A stretch of 64,000 nt of DNA from an uncultured Lachnospiraceae bacterium. Lineage in GTDB: Bacteria > Bacillota > Clostridia > Lachnospirales > Lachnospiraceae. This document shows, piece by piece, positions 27,358 to 36,595 of the stretch (the stretch's first letter is position 1; each line of letters starts with the position of its first letter). The notes beneath the pieces are model-generated. The model saw nothing but the letters and a program-made list of their open reading frames with translations, was not told the DNA's origin and did not search any database. The translations under genes and the position numbers were made by a program. Where the stretch lies: NCBI GenBank assembly GCA_947243855.1, contig CAMXIK010000001.1:204775-268774 (forward strand), in the 5' to 3' direction.

Positions 27358-28104
27358 GTGAATCTGCCTGAATTTTTCACGGAAAATCCGAAAACGGCGC
27401 TGGCCTTTTCAGGCGGCGTGGACTCGGCCTATCTGTTGTACGCGGCGAAAGCGGCGGGGGCTGATGTGCGCGCTTACTATGTAAAAAGCGCGTTTCAACC
27501 TAGGTTTGAATTGGAGGATGCGAAGCGGCTTGCCGATCAGCTTGCGGCGGATCTGCGGATTTTAGAGGCGGATATTCTTGCTTGCGGGGCGGTTGCGGCC
27601 AATCCGCCCGACCGTTGTTACCATTGTAAAAAAATCATTTTTCAGACCATTGCCGAGGCGGCGCGGGCGGACGGATACACGGTTTTATTAGACGGCACAA
27701 ACGCTTCCGACGAGGAAGGCGACCGCCCGGGGATGCGGGCGCTTCGGGAGCTTTCCGTGAGATCGCCGCTGCGGGAGTGCGGCATGACAAAGGCGGAGAT
27801 TCGCAGGCGTTCTAAGGAGGCAGGGCTTTTTACATGGGAGAAACCGGCCTACGCCTGTCTGGCCACACGGATTCCGACGGGGGAACCGGTTACGGAGGAA
27901 AAGCTTGCGGTCACAGAAGCCGCAGAAGAGTATTTGTTTTCTCTGGGGTTTACGGATTTCAGGGTGCGCAGATTCGGGGAGGCGGCCAGATTACAGTTTC
28001 CGGCGGCACAGCTTCCCATGGCGCTTACAAAGCGGGAGCAGATTGCGGCGGAACTGAAACGGTATTATCAGGCTGTTTTATTGGATATGGAGGCGAGGGA
28101 ATGA
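27358..28104 (+). CDS. larE: Nickel-pincer cofactor sulfur insertion protein LarE
   Basis: A 248-residue PP-loop ATP pyrophosphatase that adenylates pyridinium biscarboxylate mononucleotide and inserts sulfur to build the nickel-pincer nucleotide of lactate racemase-type enzymes. The PP-loop is ALAFSGGVDSAY. Cysteines at 87 and 90 (RCYHCKK) and at 167 (ACLATRI) make the three-cysteine pattern of LarE proteins reported to carry a [4Fe-4S] cluster, rather than the single sacrificial cysteine type. GTG 27358 has GGAGG eight bases upstream and fits the usual start; ATG 27337 is possible. It overlaps larB by four bases. Confidence 0.92.
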   Translation: MNLPEFFTENPKTALAFSGGVDSAYLLYAAKAAGADVRAYYVKSAFQPRFELEDAKRLADQLAADLRILEADILACGAVAANPPDRCYHCKKIIFQTIAEAARADGYTVLLDGTNASDEEGDRPGMRALRELSVRSPLRECGMTKAEIRRRSKEAGLFTWEKPAYACLATRIPTGEPVTEEKLAVTEAAEEYLFSLGFTDFRVRRFGEAARLQFPAAQLPMALTKREQIAAELKRYYQAVLLDMEARE

Positions 28105-28853
28105 ACGATTACAGAGAAATTTTGGAGCAGGTGAGGGACGGCGCGCTTTCCGTGGAGGATGCGCTTCTTGCGATCAAAAAGAAACCCTTCGAGGATATTG
28201 GCTACGCCAAGGTCGACCTTCACAGAGGCGTCAGGCAGGGAGCGCCGGAGGTGATTTTCGGAGCGGGGAAAAAGGCGTCGCAGATAGCCGGCATTATAGA
28301 CGGCATGAAAAAGAACGGGCTGGAACGGATTCTGATTACGAGACTTTCCGAAAAAAAAGCCGGGAAGGTAAAAAAAACACTGGAAATGACCTATTATAAG
28401 GAGGCGCGGGTCGGCATCGTAGGCGGGATGCCAAAGCCAAGCGGCATAGGAAAAATTGTGGTCGCTACCGGAGGGACTTCGGATATTCCCGTTGCGGAAG
28501 AGGCGGCGCTTACCGCCGAGATTCACGGCAGCGAGGTGGTGAGGCTTTACGATGTGGGGGTAGCCGGACTACACCGCCTGCTGGCTCATATGGACGAGAT
28601 TATGAGCGCGTCGGTGATTATCGCCATTGCGGGCATGGAGGGGGCGCTTGCCAGTGTGATTGGCGGACTGGCGGATTGCCCGGTTATTGCGGTGCCGACA
28701 AGCGTTGGCTATGGCGCGTCCATGAACGGCGTTTCCGCCCTCTTGTCCATGTTAAATTCCTGCGCCAGCGGCGTTTCCGTGGTAAATATCGACAACGGAT
28801 TCGGGGCCGGGTACTTGGCGAGTATGATAAATTGTAGAAAGGACGGCATATGA
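28101..28853 (+). CDS. larB: Nickel-pincer cofactor biosynthesis protein LarB
   Basis: A 250-residue protein related to the PurE carboxylase fold that carboxylates and hydrolyses nicotinic acid adenine dinucleotide to give pyridinium biscarboxylate mononucleotide, the first step of pincer cofactor synthesis. The N-terminal DIGYAKVDLHRGVRQGAPEV segment and the C-terminal SVGYGASMNGVSALLSML segment are family marks. ATG 28101 overlaps the larE stop, and its own stop overlaps larC, giving tight coupling. The open frame continues upstream inside larE but no start there is plausible. Confidence 0.95.
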   Translation: MNDYREILEQVRDGALSVEDALLAIKKKPFEDIGYAKVDLHRGVRQGAPEVIFGAGKKASQIAGIIDGMKKNGLERILITRLSEKKAGKVKKTLEMTYYKEARVGIVGGMPKPSGIGKIVVATGGTSDIPVAEEAALTAEIHGSEVVRLYDVGVAGLHRLLAHMDEIMSASVIIAIAGMEGALASVIGGLADCPVIAVPTSVGYGASMNGVSALLSMLNSCASGVSVVNIDNGFGAGYLASMINCRKDGI

Positions 28854-30079
28854 AAACATTATATTTAGATTGCAGTATGGGAGCGGCGGGAGATATGCTC
28901 ACGGCGGCGCTGCTGGAGCTTTTGCCAGATCAGGAAAAGACGGCGGCGGAGCTAAACGGCCTTGGGATTCCCGGCGTAACTTATGTGTGCGAGGCGGCAA
29001 GCAAATGCGGCATCGGCGGGACGCATGTTTCGGTGCGGGTGCACGGACAGGAAGAAACCGAGGAGATGCACGACGGCGGCCATGATCATGAGCACAACCA
29101 TGAGCATCACCATGACGGCGGCCACGATCATGGTCATCATCATCACAGCGGGATGCACGAGATTGGGCATATTGTAGGGGAGCTTCCGGTTTCCGAGCGC
29201 ATCAGAAAGGATATTATGGCGGTGTTCGGGCTGATTGCGGAGGCGGAAAGCCATGTGCATGGGGTGCCCGTGACCGAAATTCATTTTCATGAGGTTGGGA
29301 CCATGGACGCGGTGGCGGATATCGCGGCGGTCTGTGTGCTGATGGATAGGCTGGCGCCGGATCAGGTCATCGTTTCTCCCGTGCATGTGGGAAGCGGACA
29401 GGTGAAATGCGCCCACGGTATCCTGCCTGTTCCCGCGCCCGCTACGGCCTATATCCTAAAGGATGCGCCGATTTACGGGGGAGAGATTCGCGGGGAGCTT
29501 TGTACGCCTACGGGAGCTGCGCTGTTAAAATATTTTGCCAGCCGTTTCGGGGCGATGCCTGTGATGCGCGCCTCTGTCATTGGCTATGGGATGGGAAAGA
29601 AGGATTTTCCGGCCGCGAACTGCGTGCGCGCCCTTTTGGGGGAGAGCGGCGAGATGGGAGATATGGTGGCGGAGCTTGCCTGCAATGTGGATGACATGAC
29701 CCCGGAGTCGGTGGGGTATGCGATGGAAGTTTTTTTTAAGGCGGGGGCGCTTGAGGTATACACCACGCCAGCAGGAATGAAGAAATCCAGACCGGGCGTT
29801 GTGCTGCATGTGATGTGCAGGGAGGATAAAAAAGACGAGATGGCGGCGCTTATGTTCAAACATACCACAACCATCGGCATCAGGGAAAATAGTTCAAAAC
29901 GGTATACGCTGAAACGTTCTGTGGAGACGGTACAGACTCCGTTCGGGGAAGTGCGTAAGAAAATCTCTACTGGCTACGGCGTGAAGAAGGAGAAGTATGA
30001 GTATGAAGATTTGGCACGCATTGCTACGCAGCGGGGAATGGCCATCAGAGAAGTATTGGCGGCGCTGCCGCGGCTTTAA
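28850..30079 (+). CDS. larC: Nickel insertion protein LarC (single uninterrupted frame)
   Basis: A 409-residue nickel insertase that uses CTP to place nickel in the pincer cofactor. The start MKTLYLDCSMGAAGDM is diagnostic. Residues about 73-105 form a histidine-rich metal-binding stretch with several HDHEH- and HHHH-type runs. The C-terminal half (about 275-405) corresponds to LarC2, here in frame with LarC1, so no ribosomal frameshift is needed as it is in Lactobacillus plantarum. The stop lies inside the next gene, which overlaps by about 83 bases. No larA is present in the window. Confidence 0.95.
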   Translation: MKTLYLDCSMGAAGDMLTAALLELLPDQEKTAAELNGLGIPGVTYVCEAASKCGIGGTHVSVRVHGQEETEEMHDGGHDHEHNHEHHHDGGHDHGHHHHSGMHEIGHIVGELPVSERIRKDIMAVFGLIAEAESHVHGVPVTEIHFHEVGTMDAVADIAAVCVLMDRLAPDQVIVSPVHVGSGQVKCAHGILPVPAPATAYILKDAPIYGGEIRGELCTPTGAALLKYFASRFGAMPVMRASVIGYGMGKKDFPAANCVRALLGESGEMGDMVAELACNVDDMTPESVGYAMEVFFKAGALEVYTTPAGMKKSRPGVVLHVMCREDKKDEMAALMFKHTTTIGIRENSSKRYTLKRSVETVQTPFGEVRKKISTGYGVKKEKYEYEDLARIATQRGMAIREVLAALPRL

Positions 30080-31610
30080 GGCGGCGTATCATAAAATATG
30101 CCTGTTAGGAATGGCAGTCATGGTTTTCTGCACGGCCTGCGGCGGACAGGAGGAAACTAACACATTAATCTATGCCAGCGGAGACTATACCCGCATCAAT
30201 CCGGCCATGGATGAACATGGAGAAATCAATCTTCTTCTCTTTGACGGCCTTACGGCTCACAACGGGGACAACGAGGTCGTTCCTGCGTTAGCAAAAAGCT
30301 GGGAGTTCGACGAAGCTTCCAGCACCTATACCTTTCATCTGGAAGAAGGCGTCAAGTGGCATGACGGAGAGCCGTTTACGGCGGAGGATGTAAAGTTTAC
30401 GATTGAGGCCATTATGGACCCGGAAAACGCTTCCGAAAACGCGCCAAACTATGAGGATGTGGAGGAGATCAGGGTTGTGGATGAGACAACCGTAGCCTTT
30501 CGTCTGGCGGCGCCCAATGTGGCTTTTTTAGACTATATGACGATGGCGGTACTGCCCAAACATCTGCTTGAAGGAGAGAACATGCAGGAGGCGGACTTTT
30601 TCCGTTCGCCAGTAGGGACAGGGCCGTATAGGCTGGAAAGCTGGGATGCGGGACAGTTGATCGTTCTGACTAAGAATGAGCATTATTTCCGGGGAACGCC
30701 TCACATAGAGCGGGTGATTTTTAAAATTGTTACGGACGACAACGCGAAGGCGTTACAGATGGAGGCGGGCGAGGTGGATTTGGCGCTTCTTACGCCCAAG
30801 GCGGCACAGTCCTTTGCGGACAGGGAGGGATATATCTGCTACGACATGGAGACTTCCGATTATCGGGGGATTCTCTTTAATTTCCAACATGCGTTTTGGC
30901 AGAAAAACAGGGATATCATTCCGGCGGTCTGCTATGCTATCGACAGGCAGGCGATTATTGACGCGGTGCTTCTGGGGCAGGGAATGCCCGCCTACGGGCC
31001 GCTGCAGCGCAATGTTTATAACAATGAAAAGGTAGAACAGTACGCTTATAATCCGCAAAAAGCGAGAGAGGTCTTGGAGGAGGCTGGCTGCACGCTGGGG
31101 GAGGATGGTTTTTACGAGAGGGATGGAGAAAAACTTTCGTTTGTGATCAGCGTGGGCGCGGGCGACCAAGTGCGCATCGATATGGCGCAGGCGGCGGCGC
31201 AGCAGATCAGCCAGATCGGGATCGAATGCAAGGTGGAGATTCCCACCCGCATCGATTGGGAAAAGCAGATGGCCTATCTGATCGGCTGGGGAAGTCCTTT
31301 CGACGCGGACGATCATACATATAAAGTGTTTGGCACGGGCAAGGGGGCAAATTACAGCGGCTATTCCAACGAGGCGGTGGACCGGTATCTGACGCAGGCA
31401 AGAGCGTCCGATGATCCTAAGGTGCGGGCGGATGCCTACGACCGCTTTCAGGAAGAGCTTGCCAAAGACCCGGCCTACGCCTTTATCTGCTATATCGACG
31501 CCAATTATGTGGCGGACGCCTCGATTCACGGCATTTCCAAGGACACGGTGATGGGGCATCACGGCGTTGGTATTTTCTGGAACATTGAGGACTGGACGAT
31601 AGGAGAGTGA
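29997..31610 (+). CDS. ABC transporter substrate-binding lipoprotein (nickel/peptide type)
   Basis: A 537-residue family 5 extracellular solute-binding protein (NikA/OppA/DppA class). A lipobox CTAC ends at Cys48, so the protein should be lipid-anchored outside the membrane. Motifs typical of the class are LAKSWEFDEASSTYTFHLEE, VKWHDGEPFTAEDVKFTIEA and GTGPYRLESW. Its position directly after larC points to nickel or nickel-chelate uptake for the pincer cofactor, which is inference. ATG 29997 (or 30003) follows AAGGAG and gives a long n-region overlapping larC; ATG 30112 would leave too short a signal peptide. Confidence 0.85.
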   Translation: MSMKIWHALLRSGEWPSEKYWRRCRGFKAAYHKICLLGMAVMVFCTACGGQEETNTLIYASGDYTRINPAMDEHGEINLLLFDGLTAHNGDNEVVPALAKSWEFDEASSTYTFHLEEGVKWHDGEPFTAEDVKFTIEAIMDPENASENAPNYEDVEEIRVVDETTVAFRLAAPNVAFLDYMTMAVLPKHLLEGENMQEADFFRSPVGTGPYRLESWDAGQLIVLTKNEHYFRGTPHIERVIFKIVTDDNAKALQMEAGEVDLALLTPKAAQSFADREGYICYDMETSDYRGILFNFQHAFWQKNRDIIPAVCYAIDRQAIIDAVLLGQGMPAYGPLQRNVYNNEKVEQYAYNPQKAREVLEEAGCTLGEDGFYERDGEKLSFVISVGAGDQVRIDMAQAAAQQISQIGIECKVEIPTRIDWEKQMAYLIGWGSPFDADDHTYKVFGTGKGANYSGYSNEAVDRYLTQARASDDPKVRADAYDRFQEELAKDPAYAFICYIDANYVADASIHGISKDTVMGHHGVGIFWNIEDWTIGE

Positions 31611-31617
31611 AAGATAA

Positions 31618-32373
31618 ATGGATGTGCTGACAGTCAAAGATTTGTCGGTCAGTTTTTACAGGGAGTCGGGCGAGATCGAGGCTGTAAAACATGTTAGTTT
31701 TTCCTTGCGTCCGGGCGAAATTCTGGTTATTATGGGAGATACCGGGTGTGGGAAAAGCGTGCTTTGTAAGAGCATTGTCAAGCTGTTACCGGATATCGCT
31801 AAGATCAAGACGGGACAGATACTTTTTCAGGGAAAAGAGATTACCGGTTATTCGGAGAAGGAAATGCAGAAGCTGCGCGGCGCGTCTTTTTCCATGATCT
31901 TTCAAAATCCGATGACAGCCCTGAACCCCTGCATGAGCGTGGGCGCGCAGATTGCCGAGGCAGTACGCCTGCGAAGCCCGGAACTGTCCCGCAGGGAACG
32001 ATGGGATAGGGTGATAGAGCTTCTGGAATTGGTGGGGATCGACCGCGCCAAAGAGCGGGCAGGGCAGTACCCGTTCCACTTTTCCGGCGGTATGGCGCAG
32101 CGGTGTGTGATTGCCATTGCGCTGGCGGCAGATCCGGCGGTGTTGTTTGCGGATGAGCCGACTACCTCTCTGGATGAAGGGATGCAGGAGCAGATTTTGG
32201 CGTTGTTATTGGAGCTGCGGGAAAAGCTGGGAATGGCTGTGATCTTAATTACCCACAATCCCAAGGTGGCGGCGCGGGTGGCGGACCGGGCAGCCCTGAT
32301 GCGCGATGGGGAACTTTACAGGATTGGAGATACGGAGGAAATCTTTGAGGAGATCATATATAACAATTATTGA
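31618..32373 (+). CDS. ABC transporter ATP-binding protein (nickel/peptide type)
   Basis: A 251-residue ATPase of the DppD/NikD branch: Walker A MGDTGCGKSVL, signature FSGGMAQRCVIAIALA, Walker B VLFADEPTTSLDE and switch LITHNPK. Unlike most Nik/Dpp systems there is no second ATPase gene in the operon and the C-terminal oligopeptide-transporter extension is missing, so it may work as a homodimer. ATG 31618 is eight bases after the binding-protein stop, with GGAGAG upstream. The permease gene overlaps its end by 29 bases. Confidence 0.92.
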   Translation: MDVLTVKDLSVSFYRESGEIEAVKHVSFSLRPGEILVIMGDTGCGKSVLCKSIVKLLPDIAKIKTGQILFQGKEITGYSEKEMQKLRGASFSMIFQNPMTALNPCMSVGAQIAEAVRLRSPELSRRERWDRVIELLELVGIDRAKERAGQYPFHFSGGMAQRCVIAIALAADPAVLFADEPTTSLDEGMQEQILALLLELREKLGMAVILITHNPKVAARVADRAALMRDGELYRIGDTEEIFEEIIYNNY

Positions 32374-33334
32374 GGAATTGATTCGATTTGTGCTAAGCGT
32401 GTTTTTTTTGTCTGTTTTGGTGTTTACTCTGTCCAGAGTGGCGCCGGGGGACCCGCTTTACGCCTATTACGGGGACCGGGTAGAGAAGATGGGCACGCTG
32501 GAACAGGAGGCGGCCAGAGAAAGACTCGGCCTGCACGAGCCGATCCCCGTGCAATATGTGCGCTGGGTCAAAAATGCGGCTCACGGTGATTTTGGGATTT
32601 CTTATCAATACAAAAGGGACGTGAAGGAAGTGATTGCCGGGCGGCTTGGAAACACCTTGCTTTTAGGCGGCCTCGGCTTTGTCATCATTTTTGTTTTGGC
32701 GCTCTTACTGGGACTTTTCTGCGCGTGGCGGGAGGAGAAACGGGCGGACAAAATCGTCTGTGGGATCGGCACGCTCACAAGCTGCATTCCCGAATTTTGG
32801 CTGTCATTGCTGTTAATTTTGGTATTTTCCGTATGGCTTAAGTGGCTGCCAAGCTCCGGCGCTTATTCGATGGGAGCGGAGGGAAGCCTTGCGGACAGGG
32901 GGCGGCATCTGCTCCTGCCGCTTACGGTGGTGGTGCTTGGGCATTTGTGGTATTATGCGTATCTTGTGCGAAACAGATTGTTGGAGGAGACGCGGGCGGA
33001 TTACGTGCTTTTGGCAAGGATGAAAGGGCTGTCGGGAAAACAGGTGTTGTACCGGCACTGTCTGCGAAACGCCCTGCCCTCTTATCTGAGCATGATGGCG
33101 ATCGCCTTTCCTCATATTTTAGGCGGCACTTATGTGGCGGAGACGGTGTTTTCTTATCCCGGCATTGGGACGTTAGCTTATGAGAGCGCCAGATATCAGG
33201 ATTACAATCTGCTGATGTTAGTCAGTCTTATGACTGGCATTTTGGTGATTTTTGGAAATATGATTGCAGAAATCCTGAACGAGCGGATTGACCCGCGAAT
33301 ATATCTGAAAACAGAAGCGCAGCAGAGGAGGTGA
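32345..33334 (+). CDS. ABC transporter permease (NikB/DppB type)
   Basis: A 329-residue inner-membrane permease with about six helices. The N-terminal RVAPGDPLYAYYGDRV segment and the EAA loop (DYVLLARMKGLSGKQVLYRHCLRNALP) are those of NikB/DppB. TTG 32345 was chosen because GGAGG lies six bases upstream and it gives the usual short lead into the first helix; ATG 32306 has no ribosome site. It overlaps the ATPase gene by 29 bases. It pairs with the permease at 33342. Confidence 0.9.
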   Translation: MRRSYITIIEELIRFVLSVFFLSVLVFTLSRVAPGDPLYAYYGDRVEKMGTLEQEAARERLGLHEPIPVQYVRWVKNAAHGDFGISYQYKRDVKEVIAGRLGNTLLLGGLGFVIIFVLALLLGLFCAWREEKRADKIVCGIGTLTSCIPEFWLSLLLILVFSVWLKWLPSSGAYSMGAEGSLADRGRHLLLPLTVVVLGHLWYYAYLVRNRLLEETRADYVLLARMKGLSGKQVLYRHCLRNALPSYLSMMAIAFPHILGGTYVAETVFSYPGIGTLAYESARYQDYNLLMLVSLMTGILVIFGNMIAEILNERIDPRIYLKTEAQQRR

Positions 33335-33341
33335 GGGGAGT

Positions 33342-34157
33342 TTGCAAAGAAAATTTCCTAGGTTTTCCTTGCTTCTATTGGCGATGATCCTTGCCGGCTG
33401 TCTGGCCTGCGAATGTATGATGACAAAAGATCCGGTCTATATGGATCTGGCAAACAGCAATGCTGCTCCCAGCAGGGCGTTTCTGTTCGGAACGGACGCC
33501 ATGGGGCGGGATATTTTTTCGATGATCTGGTACGGCGGCAGAATTTCGCTGCTGATTGGATTCTTGGCGACCCTTATTTCCACAGTGGCGGCGGTTCTTG
33601 TGGGAAGTATCAGCGGCTATGCGCCGTCTTGGGCGGACGGTATGATCATGAGGACGACGGATATTGTGTTAAGCATTCCCAGTCTTTTACTCACGGTTTT
33701 TTTGCAGGCGGCGATCGGCGGCGAGGGCGTTTACCGTCTGGCTGTGGTGATTGGGCTGACAAGCTGGATGAGCATGGCCAAGGTGGTGCGGACGGAGGTT
33801 TTGCAGTTAAAAAACACGGATTATGTGTTGGCGGCCCGGTGTCTGGGCGGCGGTTTTTTTCATATTCTGCGTCGTCATCTGGCGCCCAACTTTGCAGCCT
33901 CTATTTTATTTATGGTGGTGATGAATGTGAGAAATGCCATCGTGGCGGAATCCACCTTAAGCTTTATGGGAATCGGTCTCCCCGTGGGGGTGATCTCTTG
34001 GGGGAGTATGCTTTCCCTGTCGGAAAATGCGCTCTTATCCCGTTCATGGTGGATGATCCTGATTCCGGGCGCCTTTCTGGTGACGACTCTTTTATGCCTG
34101 ACGAATCTGGGGAACTATATGAGGAAGAGCATCAATAAGCGGCATAGCAATTTATAG
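33342..34157 (+). CDS. ABC transporter permease (NikC/DppC type)
   Basis: A 271-residue permease with about five or six helices. The FLFGTDAMGRDIFSMIWYGGRISL segment is the hallmark of the NikC/DppC subunit and NTDYVLAARCLGGG with ILRRHLAPN is the ATPase-coupling EAA loop. The start is TTG 33342 with purine-rich AGGAGGTGAGGGGAG upstream. It is the last gene of the larEBC-importer unit. The N-terminal soluble extension of some DppC proteins is absent. Confidence 0.9.
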   Translation: MQRKFPRFSLLLLAMILAGCLACECMMTKDPVYMDLANSNAAPSRAFLFGTDAMGRDIFSMIWYGGRISLLIGFLATLISTVAAVLVGSISGYAPSWADGMIMRTTDIVLSIPSLLLTVFLQAAIGGEGVYRLAVVIGLTSWMSMAKVVRTEVLQLKNTDYVLAARCLGGGFFHILRRHLAPNFAASILFMVVMNVRNAIVAESTLSFMGIGLPVGVISWGSMLSLSENALLSRSWWMILIPGAFLVTTLLCLTNLGNYMRKSINKRHSNL

Positions 34158-34204
34158 TCGTTTTTGGGAAGAATGTTACGGTATTTGACGCGGAGGAAAC
34201 ACAA

Positions 34205-36595
34205 ATGAGAAGCGGAAAACGGATTGCGCTTGGCGGTATGATTCTTGTATTGTCCGCCATGACGGCGGGAAGCAGTTTTTTGGCGAAAGAAACGGAAGGG
34301 AAAGGCGAAACAGATCGTTTCTGCGGTATTTGCATCAATGAAGTATGCAGCGATTTTTTCCCGACTTCTTTTACGGAAACGCAGACGCCCAGCGATTGGA
34401 TTGAATTATATAATTGCTCTGAGGAAACGGTCAATTTGGGCGGGTATTATCTCTCGGATGACGAGGAAGACTTACATAAGTGCAGTCTGCCCGCAGTCCA
34501 GGTGCCGCCGGACAGTTACTATGTGATCCACAGCAGATGCGATGAGACACAGGAGGGCGAGGCAAGCCTGAATTTTGGGATCGACGCGCAGGGAGAAACC
34601 TTGTATTTATCCAATCGGGAGGGCGTCATAGATGTGGTTCGTGTCCCGGAGCTTGACAGCAATACTACATGGAGCAGGATGACAGATGCGGGGAGCAGGT
34701 GGGAGCATACGCAGCAGACTTATTGTGTCTCCAATGATTCAGCCGGAGCAGTTCAAGAGAAAATAGCGGAACCAGTTTTTTCGGCGGCAGGCGGTTTTTA
34801 TGCGGACGAATTTGCGCTGGAACTGGAAGCGCCGTCGGGAAGCCGGATTTATTATACGTTGGACGGGAGCGAGCCGGACAGCGAAAGTTCTTTGTATGAG
34901 GAACCGATATGGATTCGGGACGTGTCGGGGGAGCCGGACGTCTATGCGGCGAGAACCGATTTTGCGCCGTTACAGGTTTCCCGCGAGGGCGGCCCGGTGC
35001 AAAAACTTATGGTGGTACGCGCGATCGCGATAGACGCGGAGGGCAGAAAAAGCGAGGTTGTCACGAACTCCTATCTTGTGGGCGGCGAATGGAAAGAGAA
35101 TTGCATGGAAATGTATACGGTTTCCCTAGTAACCGACCCGTATCATTTATTTGATTATGAGGAAGGCATTTATGTATTAGGGAAGCGGTTCGACGACTTT
35201 CTCAATGCGGGAGGCGATTTGGAGGATGCGATACAGGCGGATGCGAACTATCGTATCAGAGGGAAAAAATCGGAACGACCGGCAAGTATCGAAGTATTTG
35301 ACGAAAATGGGACGTGTGTGCTTGACCGTGAAATCGGCATACGGATTCATGGCAGTACCACCAGAGGGTGCGTCCAAAAAAGTTTTTCCGCCTTTGCCCG
35401 TGAAATTTACGACGGGGAGAATACCATTGATGGACTCTTCGGGGAAGGAACGAGCGTACATAAATTCTTTCTCTATACGAACAGGGAAGGCACCAAGCTG
35501 AGAGACGCTCTGGTTTCCAGAATGCTCGCCGATAGGGATATGGCCACGCAGTCCCATATATACTGCAACTTGTTTTTAGACGGGGAGTATTGGGGAATGT
35601 ACCTTTTGTCGGAGGTATACGACGAATACTATTTTGAGAATCATTATGGCATCAGCCGGGACAATATTGAAATATGCGGGGGCGCTTCGCCGCAGGATGT
35701 GGTGGATTGGTTAGAGACCGTTCCGGACAAATCGGACGCGGCGGTATATGATCAACTGTGCCAGATGATCGACGTGCAGAGTTTTATCGAGTATTATGCG
35801 GCAATGCTGTATTTAAACGACAGCGACTGGTTAAGTTATAATGCCAGAAGCTACCGGAGCATAGAACCCGGACCGGGAAAGAATGAAGACGGAAAATGGC
35901 GCTGGGGCGTGTGGGATGTGGAAACGACGATGTATGATGCGCATGAGGACACCTTTCACATGGGAAATGTATCTTCATGGGAAAATGATAAGATTGCGCA
36001 GGCGTTGATGGAACATGAGGAGTTTCGGGAACGGTTCGTCGTTACCTATATGGATTTATATAATACGCTTTGGAGGGAAGAGTGTATTCTGCCCGTTGTT
36101 TCCGATATGAGGGAGGGGATCGGCAACTCTTATGCCTCACATATGGAGCGTTTTTACGAAGGCGTAGCCATCAATGAGTATTATGACAAGCTGGTGAATT
36201 TTTTGTCGGAAAGAGACGATTATGTTTTTTCTCACGTGAAGGAAGAGTTTGCCTTGGACAAAGAACCGGTGTGGCTGGTTATTTTGTCCAATGAAGCCGG
36301 AGCGGCTTCCATCAGGGTCAACACGTCGGTAATAGACATGCCGGAGACATGGTGGCAGGGCTTGTATTTTGCGGACTATCCAGTGGAAGCGGCGGTTGAC
36401 GAGGTATACGAAGGCTATGAATTTCTTGGGTGGTACACGCAGGACGGCGAGCTTTTGAGTAGCGACAAGGTTCTCAAACTAGATCTGACGGAGGAAACCA
36501 ATACCGTCTGCCTCCGGTTTGCCAAAGACGAAAGGGCTACGGGGAAAACAGCGGAAGATAGAGAAACAGATCAAAAACCCCGTCTTCTGTTTTGA
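34205..36595 (+). CDS. Secreted CotH kinase protein with lamin-tail and chitobiase-type domains
   Basis: A 796-residue exported protein. Order: signal peptide (about 1-27), lamin-tail domain (about 40-165; ICINEVCSDFF, SDWIELYNCSEETVNLGGYY), chitobiase-type beta domain (about 185-245; YYTLDGSEPDSESS), CotH atypical kinase domain (about 300-690; GIRIHGSTTRG, FLDGEYWGMYLLSEVYDEYY, KWRWGVWDVE) and a C-terminal InlB-like beta repeat (about 735-780; GYEFLGWYTQDG). It is a distant third CotH in this window. ATG 34205 has GGAGG seven bases upstream. Its last 59 bases overlap the convergent histidine kinase gene. Confidence 0.88.
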   Translation: MRSGKRIALGGMILVLSAMTAGSSFLAKETEGKGETDRFCGICINEVCSDFFPTSFTETQTPSDWIELYNCSEETVNLGGYYLSDDEEDLHKCSLPAVQVPPDSYYVIHSRCDETQEGEASLNFGIDAQGETLYLSNREGVIDVVRVPELDSNTTWSRMTDAGSRWEHTQQTYCVSNDSAGAVQEKIAEPVFSAAGGFYADEFALELEAPSGSRIYYTLDGSEPDSESSLYEEPIWIRDVSGEPDVYAARTDFAPLQVSREGGPVQKLMVVRAIAIDAEGRKSEVVTNSYLVGGEWKENCMEMYTVSLVTDPYHLFDYEEGIYVLGKRFDDFLNAGGDLEDAIQADANYRIRGKKSERPASIEVFDENGTCVLDREIGIRIHGSTTRGCVQKSFSAFAREIYDGENTIDGLFGEGTSVHKFFLYTNREGTKLRDALVSRMLADRDMATQSHIYCNLFLDGEYWGMYLLSEVYDEYYFENHYGISRDNIEICGGASPQDVVDWLETVPDKSDAAVYDQLCQMIDVQSFIEYYAAMLYLNDSDWLSYNARSYRSIEPGPGKNEDGKWRWGVWDVETTMYDAHEDTFHMGNVSSWENDKIAQALMEHEEFRERFVVTYMDLYNTLWREECILPVVSDMREGIGNSYASHMERFYEGVAINEYYDKLVNFLSERDDYVFSHVKEEFALDKEPVWLVILSNEAGAASIRVNTSVIDMPETWWQGLYFADYPVEAAVDEVYEGYEFLGWYTQDGELLSSDKVLKLDLTEETNTVCLRFAKDERATGKTAEDRETDQKPRLLF

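Noticed and set aside
29070..29165. Low-complexity CAT/GAC-rich stretch as a DNA repeat
   Set aside because: It is the in-frame histidine-rich metal-binding region of larC.
28850..30079. Frameshift between LarC1 and LarC2 as in Lactobacillus plantarum
   Set aside because: The frame runs uninterrupted from start to stop with both halves in frame.
33413..34138. 241-codon plus frame overlapping the NikC-type permease
   Set aside because: A shifted-frame shadow; the permease frame carries all family motifs and the membrane pattern.
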